From: a virus
Direction: 5' to 3' (one strand)
DNA length: 30,325 bases
Virus record (IMG/VR): IMGVR_UViG_3300047325_000116
Span: 1 to 30,325 of that record
Shown in pieces: positions 24,758-30,325 of this stretch (position 1 is its first letter; each line of letters opens with the position of its first letter). Below the pieces are notes generated by a model. It was not told where the DNA came from. It did not search any database and was given only the letters and a program-made list of their open reading frames with translations. The position numbers were made by a program, and so were the translations under genes.

Positions 24758-25198
24758 TTAGAGGTACTTCACTGCCTCGTCAATCTCGCCCTGCGGTGCG
24801 TCCGGGTCGGGATTCAACGTGTTGAACCAATCGGGCATATCTTCGTCGTCGACGCCGACGCAATTGCTCTCGATGATCGAGACCGCCGACTCATACGCCA
24901 TACCGTGCGCCAGCTTGTCGACCTCGCGCTGCGCCTGTAGCTCTTCGACCATTCGTTGGCGGGTGTACTGGGTGACGATAACTTCATCGCCTTTGCGCTC
25001 GGCACTGTAGAAGAGATCGCGCACAGGGTTGACGCATTGAGCCAGCAGATCCATATCGACGCGTACTCCATCGATCACAATCACGTGGAGCTCCGCATCG
25101 AGCCAGACCTTACCGGCCCTGTCCAGCTGGACGAGACCAGGCAGAGGAACAGCTCCGCAAAATCCTCGTTCAATTGGCGAATCGAAATTCTTACTCAT
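24758..25198 (-). CDS. Hypothetical protein, interrupted by in-frame TAA near its C-terminus
   Basis: The product is about 146 aa from ATG 25198, which has AGGAAA upstream and an ATGA overlap with the small gene before it. The acidic C-terminal part ends PQGEIDEAVKYL followed by TAA at 24760-24758. The same frame continues for 27 further codons (LRGLIQRDPEHPTWVAVLEE and so on) to TGA at 24676-24674, and that peptide reads like a natural continuation with Glu at the stop (GAA to TAA). The gene therefore looks like one carrying a nonsense mutation or a leaky stop. No function is assigned. Membrane segments are absent. Confidence 0.6.
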   Translation of the reverse strand: MSKNFDSPIERGFCGAVPLPGLVQLDRAGKVWLDAELHVIVIDGVRVDMDLLAQCVNPVRDLFYSAERKGDEVIVTQYTRQRMVEELQAQREVDKLAHGMAYESAVSIIESNCVGVDDEDMPDWFNTLNPDPDAPQGEIDEAVKYL

Positions 25199-25335
25199 GA
25201 CTTTCCTTTCTCGCGGCGCATCGCGCACGCCAGTTCCTTCAATTGCTTCGCATCGAAACCAGCGTCACGCGCGATGCGCCATGTCGCGTGGAATCCGCTG
25301 CCGTCGCAGCATCGCTTCACTTGCTCACAGCCCAC
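25195..25335 (-). CDS. Small Cys-containing protein missed by size filters
   Basis: A frame from GTG 25335 to TGA 25197-25195 encodes about 46 aa starting VGCEQVKRCCDGSGF and ending CAMRREKGKS. It has four Cys (CCDG plus two others) and a basic tail. Its stop overlaps the next gene by ATGA, as real neighbours do, and it fills an otherwise empty stretch between 25371 and 25199. The start is uncertain, with no strong ribosome site; the frame is open back to a TAG upstream of 25335. Confidence 0.45.
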   Translation of the reverse strand: MGCEQVKRCCDGSGFHATWRIARDAGFDAKQLKELACAMRREKGKS

Positions 25336-25371
25336 CGAACCGGTTACTGCGCGCTGTTTAGGGGAAAACTG

Positions 25372-25605
25372 CTATTCGTCGATCGCGGTGAAATCGACGT
25401 AAAACTTCTTTCCGATCGGCAAGCGCTTGATCGCCTCCGGATTGGTGATCGTCATGTCGATGCGTGCGGTCGGTGTCGCAGCCGCAAACGTGTTGTCTTC
25501 AGCGCTCCCGGTATATCGCGCCTCGAGCGTGACATCCGCAACACCAGGGAAAAACTCGGACGTCGCAACCCTCGTTACCTCGAACTTGCCTCGCACATCA
25601 GCCAT
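25372..25605 (-). CDS. Hypothetical small beta-rich protein
   Basis: The product is 77 aa beginning MADVRGKFEVTRVATSE, with VTLEARYTGS and FAAATPTARIDMTI strands and ending KRLPIGKKFYVDFTAIDE. The layout resembles small phage proteins of similar length that I have seen but cannot name. Start ATG 25605, 23 bases after the endolysin stop, within the lysis gene run. No function assigned. Confidence 0.6.
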   Translation of the reverse strand: MADVRGKFEVTRVATSEFFPGVADVTLEARYTGSAEDNTFAAATPTARIDMTITNPEAIKRLPIGKKFYVDFTAIDE

Positions 25606-25628
25606 TGCCTTGCTCCTCTGCAGCGTGA

Positions 25629-26144
25629 CTACTGAATCACATCTGCGTACTTGCTCCAGATCACCGCGAGCTCCGACGCATCAGCCTCTGCGCCGATACT
25701 CGTTGCATCTGCCATCGCCTTCATCGCCGCGGCGTCCGGACTCACCGGAATACCCGCCAACTGAAAGTGCGGCTTGTCCGGCATGTGGATCCACTTCGCG
25801 CCCGACACCAGACCTTGCGCGATACCGGCCTCAATCATGGCCTGAAAGTCAGGATGCTCGGCGTCCCAGTTCGGCGCCCAGGCATCATCGCCGCGCAACC
25901 CGGGAATGCAGTCAACGGCGAAGCCGTAGTTGTGCCAGGACTGGCCCGCGATCGCGTTTGTCACCTTCTCTCCAGGAGTCGTTCGCCCCTGGTTGTACAG
26001 CCTGTTCTGCTCCGCGAACGTGCGCAGCCCCTGGACGACGCGAATCACGATGCCCTGCGCTGCCAGCGCATCCGCCATCGCACGCACCTTATCCGCAAGC
26101 AATGGATGCACTAGCGCCAGACGGGTTTCGCTTATCGCATCCAT
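25629..26144 (-). CDS. M15-family L-alanyl-D-glutamate endopeptidase (endolysin)
   Basis: The product is 171 aa. Zinc and catalytic motifs are SWHNYGFAVD (His71, Asp78) and PDKPHF (Asp123, His126), as in T5-type M15 endolysins where the second Asp is catalytic. The N-terminal VQGLRTFAEQNRLYNQGR segment is also characteristic. It has no signal peptide or membrane segment, so it needs a holin. The preceding gene overlaps it as TGATG and encodes a single-TM protein, fitting a holin-endolysin pair. It cleaves peptidoglycan stem peptides at the end of infection. Confidence 0.9.
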   Translation of the reverse strand: MDAISETRLALVHPLLADKVRAMADALAAQGIVIRVVQGLRTFAEQNRLYNQGRTTPGEKVTNAIAGQSWHNYGFAVDCIPGLRGDDAWAPNWDAEHPDFQAMIEAGIAQGLVSGAKWIHMPDKPHFQLAGIPVSPDAAAMKAMADATSIGAEADASELAVIWSKYADVIQ

Positions 26145-26401
26145 CAGGATCGCCTCTCCGGGTTGCCGCTTACCGCCGCGGCGGCGTTATAGCCGTTCTT
26201 CCACTCCACCAGCTTCGCGATCTCGACCTCATGGCTGATGTGCCGGATGTCGTGTCCATCCAGACGCAGCTTGTGGTCGCGCAGATCGTTCACGTTGTCA
26301 TCGATCCGCTGCGCCATCTTGCCGCCCGCATACACGATTCCAAACACCAGCACAACGAGCGTCACGATAGAAACCACAGCTGCGATCGCAGACCAATTCA
26401 T
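26144..26401 (-). CDS. Small single-TM protein, putative holin or holin-like
   Basis: The product is 85 aa. Residues 5-25 (AIAAVVSIVTLVVLVFGIVYA) are one membrane segment; the remainder is a charged coiled coil (RIDDNVNDLRDHKLRLDGHD). It overlaps the zinc-ribbon gene upstream (ATGA) and the endolysin downstream (TGATG), so it is translated with the endolysin. An N-terminal membrane anchor with a cytoplasmic or periplasmic coil fits class III holin-like or accessory lysis proteins. Holin function is inferred from position. Confidence 0.6.
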   Translation of the reverse strand: MNWSAIAAVVSIVTLVVLVFGIVYAGGKMAQRIDDNVNDLRDHKLRLDGHDIRHISHEVEIAKLVEWKNGYNAAAAVSGNPERRS

Positions 26402-26583
26402 CCCTTGACCTCGGCACCGTTCTTTGCTCTGGGCTTGCAGTGCTTGTGGCTCTCAGCCAATCGCCGCTTGTACTCGATCAGCTCGTTCAACTCCGACTCC
26501 CGGCCTCGCGATCGCGGAATCTCGTACAGCTTCCCGCACACGTCGCACTCAAACGCCTGCAGGTCTCTCCGGTGCACGATCAT
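26398..26583 (-). CDS. Small zinc-finger-like protein
   Basis: The product is 61 aa with a Cys-x2-Cys pair in FECDVCGKLYEIP and a His-x-His-Cys (HKHC) near residue 47-50, a likely zinc site. A helix (RESELNELIEYKRRLAES) lies between. It ends in a Lys-rich tail. It overlaps the candidate holin start by ATGA and lies 3 bases after the previous stop. Function is unknown. Confidence 0.6.
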   Translation of the reverse strand: MIVHRRDLQAFECDVCGKLYEIPRSRGRESELNELIEYKRRLAESHKHCKPRAKNGAEVKG

Positions 26584-26586
26584 GGT

Positions 26587-27027
26587 TTACTCCGCGATCG
26601 CACGCAAAACGACAACCCGTCCATACCGTGGATCGAAGGCGCGCAGCTTGACCTGGGCACGCTCCACGAAGTCGTGCGTCTCCTGATTCAAATCTCTCAG
26701 AATCCTCCGCTGCGCATCGCTCAGCCCGGCCGTCTTCGATTCGCCGAAGAAGCCGACGACCGCTTCGGTCTCGATCTTCGTCAGGACCGAAGACGATTCG
26801 TGGCTCACATCCTCAGTGCGCTTCGACGCTCCATTGTCCGGTTCGGCCACCAGCTGGTAAACATACCGCCCGCACTCTTCGGAGAAGATCAGCTTCGCCT
26901 TCCCGGCGTCTACCAGGGTATCCCCTTCCTTCACGCCTATCCGGCGGATGAAGCGCACACCCAGCACACATGGCGCGGAATACAGCTCGAACTCCGTCGA
27001 CTCCGAACGACGATTGCGGCGACCCAT
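26587..27027 (-). CDS. Hypothetical protein at start of lysis/late gene run
   Basis: The product is about 146 aa from ATG 27027 (MGRRNRRSESTEFEL), chosen because GGGAG lies 5 bases upstream; in-frame ATG 27075 and TTG 27117 are alternatives. It is a mixed alpha/beta protein with YSAPCVLGVRFIRRIGVKEG, EECGRYVYQLVAEP and ETHDFVERAQVKLRAFDPRYGRVVVL. No domain is recognised. It is the first gene after the long non-coding interval, so its transcript may begin there. Confidence 0.6.
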   Translation of the reverse strand: MGRRNRRSESTEFELYSAPCVLGVRFIRRIGVKEGDTLVDAGKAKLIFSEECGRYVYQLVAEPDNGASKRTEDVSHESSSVLTKIETEAVVGFFGESKTAGLSDAQRRILRDLNQETHDFVERAQVKLRAFDPRYGRVVVLRAIAE

Positions 27028-27309
27028 AAAATCTCCCGGTACCAAAGACTCACGCTCGAGCCGCAGCTCAGCCATCTCCCCAGGTTTGAGGAGGGACCGG
27101 ACGAGCCATGGGCTCAAGTCCGGCTTTGGGGATGAGCTACGTCGAGGAGCCCTTCATCCGCCATACAAAAACAGGGAATGTAAGGGGGGCAGTACGAGCC
27201 ACTCTCGCAGGCTCAGGGTCAGTCCAGTTTCGAAATGACCTCGCCGCTTTCGCGGTTACACTGTGCAACGAATTCGAACTTAGGATAATCCGCCGCACTT
27301 TGCAAGAGT

Positions 27310-27335
27310 CGCGTGCTACGGAGAGTAGCACCGCG
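27310..27335. repeat. Stem-loop in non-coding region
   Basis: GTGCTAC (27313-27319) and GTAGCAC (27325-27331) form a perfect 7-bp stem with a 5-base loop; CGC/GCG outside extends it by 3 bp across a one-base bulge. No T-run follows on either strand. It may be a regulatory hairpin or protein-binding site. Confidence 0.5.
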
Positions 27336-27459
27336 CATAAAACCCGCGCCGTTACTGGCGATTTATTTTCGACTATTTTTAGCGAGTGTCCACGATTCGC
27401 CACACTTCGAAGATAAAAAAGGAAATTCTTTTCGAAAACAATTGCAGGAATAGCCATGG

Positions 27460-27481
27460 AAAAGGGCCTCCGAAGAGGCCC
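27460..27481 (-). terminator. UUCG-tetraloop terminator after replication gene
   Basis: The minus strand reads GGGCCTC, TTCG, GAGGCCC then TTTTCC: a perfect 7-bp stem (27481-27464) with a TTCG loop and T4. It lies about 60 bases after the replication gene stop and should end early transcription. Confidence 0.85.
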
Positions 27482-27541
27482 CACATACTTGCGAAAGTGC
27501 CGGTAAGCTTAGCACAGCGATTGACAATCCCAAAGAAGAAT

Positions 27542-28579
27542 TTACCCCTGGTAGGTACCTACCAGGGCCTCTCTGCTCCTCGCCGAGTCCCGGTCCGCCG
27601 GCCACGATCGCGGATCGAGCCAGTAACCCTCGCTGAAGAACCGCTTCGGGCCCCACGCGTAGCGCAGACTCCCGGCCTGCGCGCGGTATGCCAGGAAGCT
27701 CACGCAGGCCCTCTCGCCCACCGCGCCGGCCGCAACCCCGGTCCGCTGCATCTCGCTCAACAGCGCCCCCGCAATCACCGGCAGCAGCCGCATCTCGAGC
27801 AGGCCGCACCGCCGCATCACCAGCTCGGCCGCCTCGTTGCAGTCCGCGCACCGCGCAAACTCCTGGTCCGGCGCAGCGTCCGGCGTCCCTGCATCCGGCC
27901 AGCTTCCGCCGGCGATCTGCTGCTGCACCCAGGCCGCCCAGCCGATCGCCGCGCGACCCTCCCGCGCCCTCGTCCGGTTCACGAGCTCCCAGATGCCGCG
28001 CTGCTTGCCATCCGGATCCGGCGGTTCGAGCTCGTCCTGCGCGTCCCCCCGCAGGGGGGTAGGGGGTTGTATGGGTTCTAATGATGGTTCCTTATGGTTC
28101 TTCAATATAGGGAACAGCGTTTTGTCACCTGAGTCTGGCGTTTTTGTCACCTGACTCCCCTGTGGATTGTCACCTGACTCCGCCTTAGCAGGCTCTTTCT
28201 CAGGTGACATTTTGTCACCTGACTTTTGCAGCTTCTCAGCCTCACGCTCCTGCAGCAGCTTCGCGATATCGACATGCAGCTGGCTCCTTCGCATTCGCGC
28301 GTTCTCCACCACTCCCAGCTTCGCAATATCGATGAAATAGACGCTGCCCTTGCCATTGAGCACGCGCCGGCACACCTTCACCCAGCCCGTACGCTCCAGC
28401 TCCTGGACAAGCCGCATGGCCGTCCGCTCGTCGCAGCACACCTTCGCCGCAATCGTCGCGATCGACGGACACGCAAAGCCGAAGTCGTCCGCGTTATCGG
28501 CGATCGCCACCAGCGCCGGGCGCAGCGATCTCTTATTAGGCCCGCAGCTCATCGCCGCGCCCATCAGTATGGCACTCAT
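27542..28579 (-). CDS. Phage replication initiator with winged-helix domain
   Basis: The product is about 345 aa from ATG 28579 (MSAILMGAAMSCGPNKRS); upstream TTG 28606 is possible. The N-terminal ~90 residues are a HTH_36-type winged helix: LRPALVAIADNADDFGFACP, SIATIAAKVCCDERTAMRLV and a LERTGWVKV wing. A charged linker (about 115-190) is encoded by the iteron region. The C-terminal part is helical with a Cys-x2-Cys (RCADC) and ends SREALVGTYQG. Lambda O-type initiators have the same layout: DNA-binding N-terminus, origin in the middle of the gene, and a helicase-contact C-terminus. No helicase loader is recognised nearby. A perfect palindrome overlaps its 3' end and a terminator follows. 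Confidence 0.7.
   Translation of the reverse strand: MSAILMGAAMSCGPNKRSLRPALVAIADNADDFGFACPSIATIAAKVCCDERTAMRLVQELERTGWVKVCRRVLNGKGSVYFIDIAKLGVVENARMRRSQLHVDIAKLLQEREAEKLQKSGDKMSPEKEPAKAESGDNPQGSQVTKTPDSGDKTLFPILKNHKEPSLEPIQPPTPLRGDAQDELEPPDPDGKQRGIWELVNRTRAREGRAAIGWAAWVQQQIAGGSWPDAGTPDAAPDQEFARCADCNEAAELVMRRCGLLEMRLLPVIAGALLSEMQRTGVAAGAVGERACVSFLAYRAQAGSLRYAWGPKRFFSEGYWLDPRSWPADRDSARSREALVGTYQG
27546..27567. promoter_or_regulatory. Perfect 22-bp palindrome at 3' end of initiator gene
   Basis: The half site is CCCTGGTAGGT, followed immediately by its exact complement, centred between 27556 and 27557. It encodes the last residues of the initiator (LVGTYQ). No spacer loop and no T-run argue against a terminator. 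A dimeric DNA-binding protein site is inferred. Confidence 0.55.
28045..28224. other. Candidate replication origin: iterons plus AT-rich tract within initiator gene
   Basis: Four direct copies of TTGTCACCTGA(C/G)T start at 28122, 28144, 28167 and 28212, spaced 22, 23 and 45 bases. An inverted copy at 28200-28208 forms a 9-bp perfect inverted repeat with the last copy around ATTTT. The adjacent 28067-28121 is about 62% A+T by count and has three ATGG(G)TTC repeats (28071, 28084, 28094). CCCCCC-GCA-GGGGGG at 28045-28059 forms a GC hairpin. Order and orientation match the lambda origin inside gene O. One copy (28144) is read in a different frame, so DNA rather than protein is conserved. Confidence 0.65.
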
Positions 28580-28622
28580 CGTCCTGGACCCATTCCTTCC
28601 CACCAACCAGCCATCACACCCA

Positions 28623-29033
28623 CTACACAGCGCTGCTCAAAGCCGCTGGATTGCTCAGCCCACGCGCCGGACCCTTCGGCCCACGCCTGCGCACCGCCAG
28701 CACGCGCAGCCGCTCGAGCAGCAGCGCCACGTCCGGGCCGCCCAGGATCACATCCGCCTGCGACATGCTCACGGCGTTCTCCCGCGCCACGAAGATCACC
28801 TTCGTCTCCGGCCGAAACGCCTTCAGCGCGCTCACCACCGCATTCGCCTCGTGCGGCCACTGCATCCCCATCACGATCGCCAGCTCGAACTCCGTCGCGG
28901 CCGCCGCAGCCAACGCCGCGCTCGCGCTGGTGGCCACCGTGGCGGCGTACTTCCGCAGCCACAACACGTAGCCCAGCCGGGATATCTCGTCCTCGTCGCA
29001 GCCAAACACCAGCACCTGCTTCTTCGGTCTCAC
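28623..29033 (-). CDS. Degenerate CheY-like receiver protein
   Basis: The product is about 136 aa from GTG 29033, which overlaps the upstream TGA (GTGA); longer starts in this frame run through neighbours and are rejected. The fold pattern is that of a response-regulator receiver: first strand QVLVFG followed by acidic CDEDE, second FELAIVMGMQWP, third PETKVIFVAREN, and a C-terminal helix LLLERLRVLAVRR. The phospho-acceptor Asp expected after the FELAIV strand is absent (Met/Gly instead), and the conserved Lys is not obvious. It is therefore a pseudo-receiver. The C-terminus is basic and Ala-rich. It lies between a Cys-rich gene and the initiator; a role in host signalling or replication control is unproven. 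Confidence 0.65.
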   Translation of the reverse strand: MRPKKQVLVFGCDEDEISRLGYVLWLRKYAATVATSASAALAAAAATEFELAIVMGMQWPHEANAVVSALKAFRPETKVIFVARENAVSMSQADVILGGPDVALLLERLRVLAVRRRGPKGPARGLSNPAALSSAV

Positions 29034-29206
29034 GCGCCCTCCTTGCGTTCGCTGCTCACCGCCCCGAAGTCGAGCGCGGCCTGACCCTTCGGCGCGGCGA
29101 TCGCGAACTTCGCCGGCTTCCCGCAGCCCTCGCACTCCGGACGCCCCGGACCACGCGAGCAGTTCTTCCGCCCGCACCCACACGTCCACCATGTCGGCTT
29201 GCTCAT
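29030..29206 (-). CDS. Small Cys-rich protein with zinc-ribbon pattern
   Basis: The product is 58 aa, ATG 29206 (MSKPTWWTCGCGRKNC), overlapping the upstream gene by ATGA; the longer frame to 29224 is not preferred. Five Cys are visible: Cys9, Cys11, Cys16 and the ECEGCGKP pair at about 25-28. Metal binding is likely. The rest is short and Lys/Ala-rich. Its stop overlaps the receiver gene as GTGA. Function is unknown. Confidence 0.6.
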   Translation of the reverse strand: MSKPTWWTCGCGRKNCSRGPGRPECEGCGKPAKFAIAAPKGQAALDFGAVSSERKEGA

Positions 29207-29718
29207 GCGGGCATCTCGTTCCACTCACGCCCATCGAGCAGGCGACCTGCCGCCTTCTTGCCAACGCGATAAAACAGCGCATCCGATGCATTCCACAAAG
29301 TCGGGTCATTGCTCGGGTTGCCTGCAACATCGATGCGAGTGAACAATGCGCCCTTACGCGAGTAGTCCGCCTGCTGTGCGCCGGGGGCCAAATCGCCCCA
29401 CTGCTTGAAGAAGAACGGCACGCCAGCGGCGACGCACTGGTCGCGCAAGCTGCGAGCCCAACGAGGATGCATCGGTCGCGCGCCAGGCCCACTCTCGCCG
29501 CCGACGATCACCCAGTCAAGACACCCGTGCTCGGGTCCATCGCTCACGAGCCCATCTTCCGTGAAATAGAAGTCATTTTCATCGAGACAACCCTCGCCGC
29601 CGAAGCGATGCGCGACCTTCTCCGCGTAGCAGTTGAGGCAGCCTTCACTCACGCGGCTGCACCCACGAATCGGGTTCCAGGTCGCGTCCGTCCACTCAAT
29701 GTTGCTCTTATCGCCCAT
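29203..29718 (-). CDS. Phage Gp37/Gp68-family protein (DUF5131), internally shortened
   Basis: The product is 171 aa. The N-terminus (NIEWTDATWNPIRGC) and CX6CX2C (Cys20, Cys27, Cys30) followed by YAE are characteristic of the Gp37/Gp68 family, whose members are usually about 230-300 aa. The C-terminal signature follows directly: LDWVIVGGESGPGARPMHP, then PFFFKQWG and RLLDGREWNEMP. The central part with the LFHE and ILTKR motifs typical of the family, roughly 100-130 residues, is absent, replaced by a short segment (DENDFYFTEDGLVSDGPEHG). This looks like an in-frame internal deletion. The function of the family is not established. It overlaps the genes on both sides. Confidence 0.78.
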   Translation of the reverse strand: MGDKSNIEWTDATWNPIRGCSRVSEGCLNCYAEKVAHRFGGEGCLDENDFYFTEDGLVSDGPEHGCLDWVIVGGESGPGARPMHPRWARSLRDQCVAAGVPFFFKQWGDLAPGAQQADYSRKGALFTRIDVAGNPSNDPTLWNASDALFYRVGKKAAGRLLDGREWNEMPA

Positions 29719-29974
29719 CGCTCCCCTTACGCTTTCCCGCCGCCTTCAACCTGGCCTCTTCCCGCCGCTCCTCGAGCTGCGCCTGCGTTGCTGGCAACAC
29801 CAGCTCGACCATCTGAATCGCCTCGAACGGTCGCACATCCTCATGCACCGCGAAGGCGATATCCTCGCGCCGAACCACCAGCACCAGCAGCGCGTCGCTG
29901 TTCTTGCGGATCCACTCCGCCGCGCCCTCGAGCGAGTGCAGGCTTGTCAGGTCCCAACCTTTGCCCTTGCTCAT
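29708..29974 (-). CDS. Hypothetical small protein
   Basis: The product is 88 aa starting MSKGKGWDLTSLHSLEGAAE, with a hydrophobic strand LLVLVVRREDIAFAVH and a basic helical C-terminus (QLEERREEARLKAAGKRKG). It is not recognised. The ATG overlaps the upstream stop (TAATG) and its end overlaps the Gp37/Gp68 start by 11 bases, so it is in a coupled early operon. Confidence 0.6.
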   Translation of the reverse strand: MSKGKGWDLTSLHSLEGAAEWIRKNSDALLVLVVRREDIAFAVHEDVRPFEAIQMVELVLPATQAQLEERREEARLKAAGKRKGSDGR

Positions 29975-30325
29975 TAGCTAGCCTCGCGGAGTGCAAGGAA
30001 CTCCTCAACCCACCCCGCAGCCATACGAGCCTTTTCATTGTTCGCTGGAGTATCTCCTTTATTTATCCCCACAAACCATTGCTCTGCCGGACGGGACGAG
30101 CGATGAGGAAGAGATACTTTGCCCGATCGCTCGAGAGTACCCACCAGACACCTGCAAGCTCCATCGTAGGTAGACCCGTCTACAAGTCCTTCAGCGAGAG
30201 CCTTTTGCAGTGCCGGGATTTCCTCATAGGCCGTCTTTAGAATCTCAAACAAATCGTTTTTGATTTTGCTTATCAAACCCGCCGGGAGCGGGTGCGCGTA
30301 GCTGCCGAGGGAGAGGTCGCCCGTC
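29974..30325 (-). CDS. C-terminal part of an unrecognised protein (partial at right edge)
   Basis: The frame is open from the right window edge to TAA at 29976-29974, about 116 codons visible. A TTG at 30276 could be read as a start (100 aa), but the preceding in-frame residues (GDLSLGSYAHPLPAGL) run smoothly into LISKIKNDLFEILKTAYEEI, so a longer protein entering from outside is more likely. The visible part is alpha-helical with VDGSTYDGACRCLVGTLE. Similar C-termini occur in some phage proteins with leading leucine-rich-type repeats, from memory and uncertain. Function is not assigned. Confidence 0.55.
   Translation of the reverse strand, partial: TGDLSLGSYAHPLPAGLISKIKNDLFEILKTAYEEIPALQKALAEGLVDGSTYDGACRCLVGTLERSGKVSLPHRSSRPAEQWFVGINKGDTPANNEKARMAAGWVEEFLALREAS

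Larger units (their letters stand above)
27028..27541 (-). other. Non-coding interval after replication gene
   Basis: About 400-510 bases without a convincing gene. It holds the UUCG terminator (27464-27481), an AT-rich stretch (about 27359-27450), a stem-loop at 27310-27335, and CCGC-GAAA-GCGG near 27244-27255. No strong sigma-70 promoter was identified on the minus strand, though a promoter for the 26587-27027 gene is expected here. The frame 27137-27484 is judged spurious. Confidence 0.5.

Noticed and set aside
27118-27165. GGGCTC...GAGCCC arms considered as a tRNA
   Set aside because: The interior lacks a T-loop consensus and a consistent cloverleaf; only the outer arms pair.
27137-27484. 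Minus-strand frame of 115 codons in the non-coding interval
   Set aside because: Its start lies within the UUCG terminator, and the peptide is low in recognisable structure with Ser/Arg/Val-rich composition unlike its neighbours.
27521-27549. TTGACA on the plus strand as a promoter
   Set aside because: No acceptable -10 at 16-18 bases, and no plus-strand gene follows.
28122-28224. Iterons considered as a CRISPR array
   Set aside because: Repeats are only about 13-15 bases with 22-base periodicity, lie inside a coding gene and lack typical spacers.
28623-29492. 289-codon version of the receiver-like gene
   Set aside because: Its first ~150 codons are antiparallel-frame readings through the Gp37/Gp68 and Cys-rich genes; GTG 29033 with GTGA overlap fits better.

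Overview
The window is about 30 kb of a siphovirus-type tailed phage or prophage. Essentially every gene lies on the minus strand, so transcription runs from high to low coordinates. No integrase, repressor, attachment site, tRNA or unambiguous host gene is visible. The window cannot decide between a prophage fragment and a free phage contig. GC content is high, roughly 60% and above by eye. Gp37/Gp68-family, CheY-like and signal-peptide-bearing tail proteins in one genome remind me of phages of Acidobacteriota (Terriglobia). That host guess is inference from memory and is not proven by the sequence.

In transcription order, the right end (30325-27542) is an early/replication region. It holds the C-terminus of an unrecognised protein, a small hypothetical gene, a Gp37/Gp68-family gene lacking its usual middle, a small Cys-rich protein, a degenerate CheY-like protein, and a winged-helix replication initiator. 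The initiator gene contains direct repeats (iterons), an inverted repeat and an AT-rich tract in the same order as the lambda origin inside gene O. A perfect 22-bp palindrome overlaps its 3' end and a UUCG-loop terminator follows. About 400 bases without a convincing gene come next.

The middle (27027-22902) is a run of small genes with a lysis cassette: a small TM protein as candidate holin, an M15 endopeptidase, several small membrane or coiled-coil proteins, and an HNH nuclease. One gene here is cut short by an in-frame TAA with coding-like sequence behind it. A roughly 300-base non-coding stretch between HNH and the small terminase is the best place for a cos site.

From 22601 to 12108 there is a standard HK97-type packaging and head module: TerS, TerL, a small two-TM protein, portal, S49 protease, major capsid protein, a decoration candidate, two connector-type proteins, an HK97 gp10-like protein, a tail-completion protein and the major tail protein. 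The tail module (12043-1) has a G/T chaperone pair with a probable -1 frameshift, the tape measure, and a lower-GC insert gene with its own terminator. These are followed by DUF2460, DUF2163, NlpC/P60 and a large tail-tip protein, the order also found in gene transfer agents. It ends with a collagen-linker fibre, an SGNH-hydrolase-like fibre with a Sec signal peptide, and the start of another signal-peptide protein. Many genes overlap by ATGA, GTGA or TGATG, indicating translational coupling. Hairpin terminators after the decoration, major tail and insert genes probably tune expression within the late operon.
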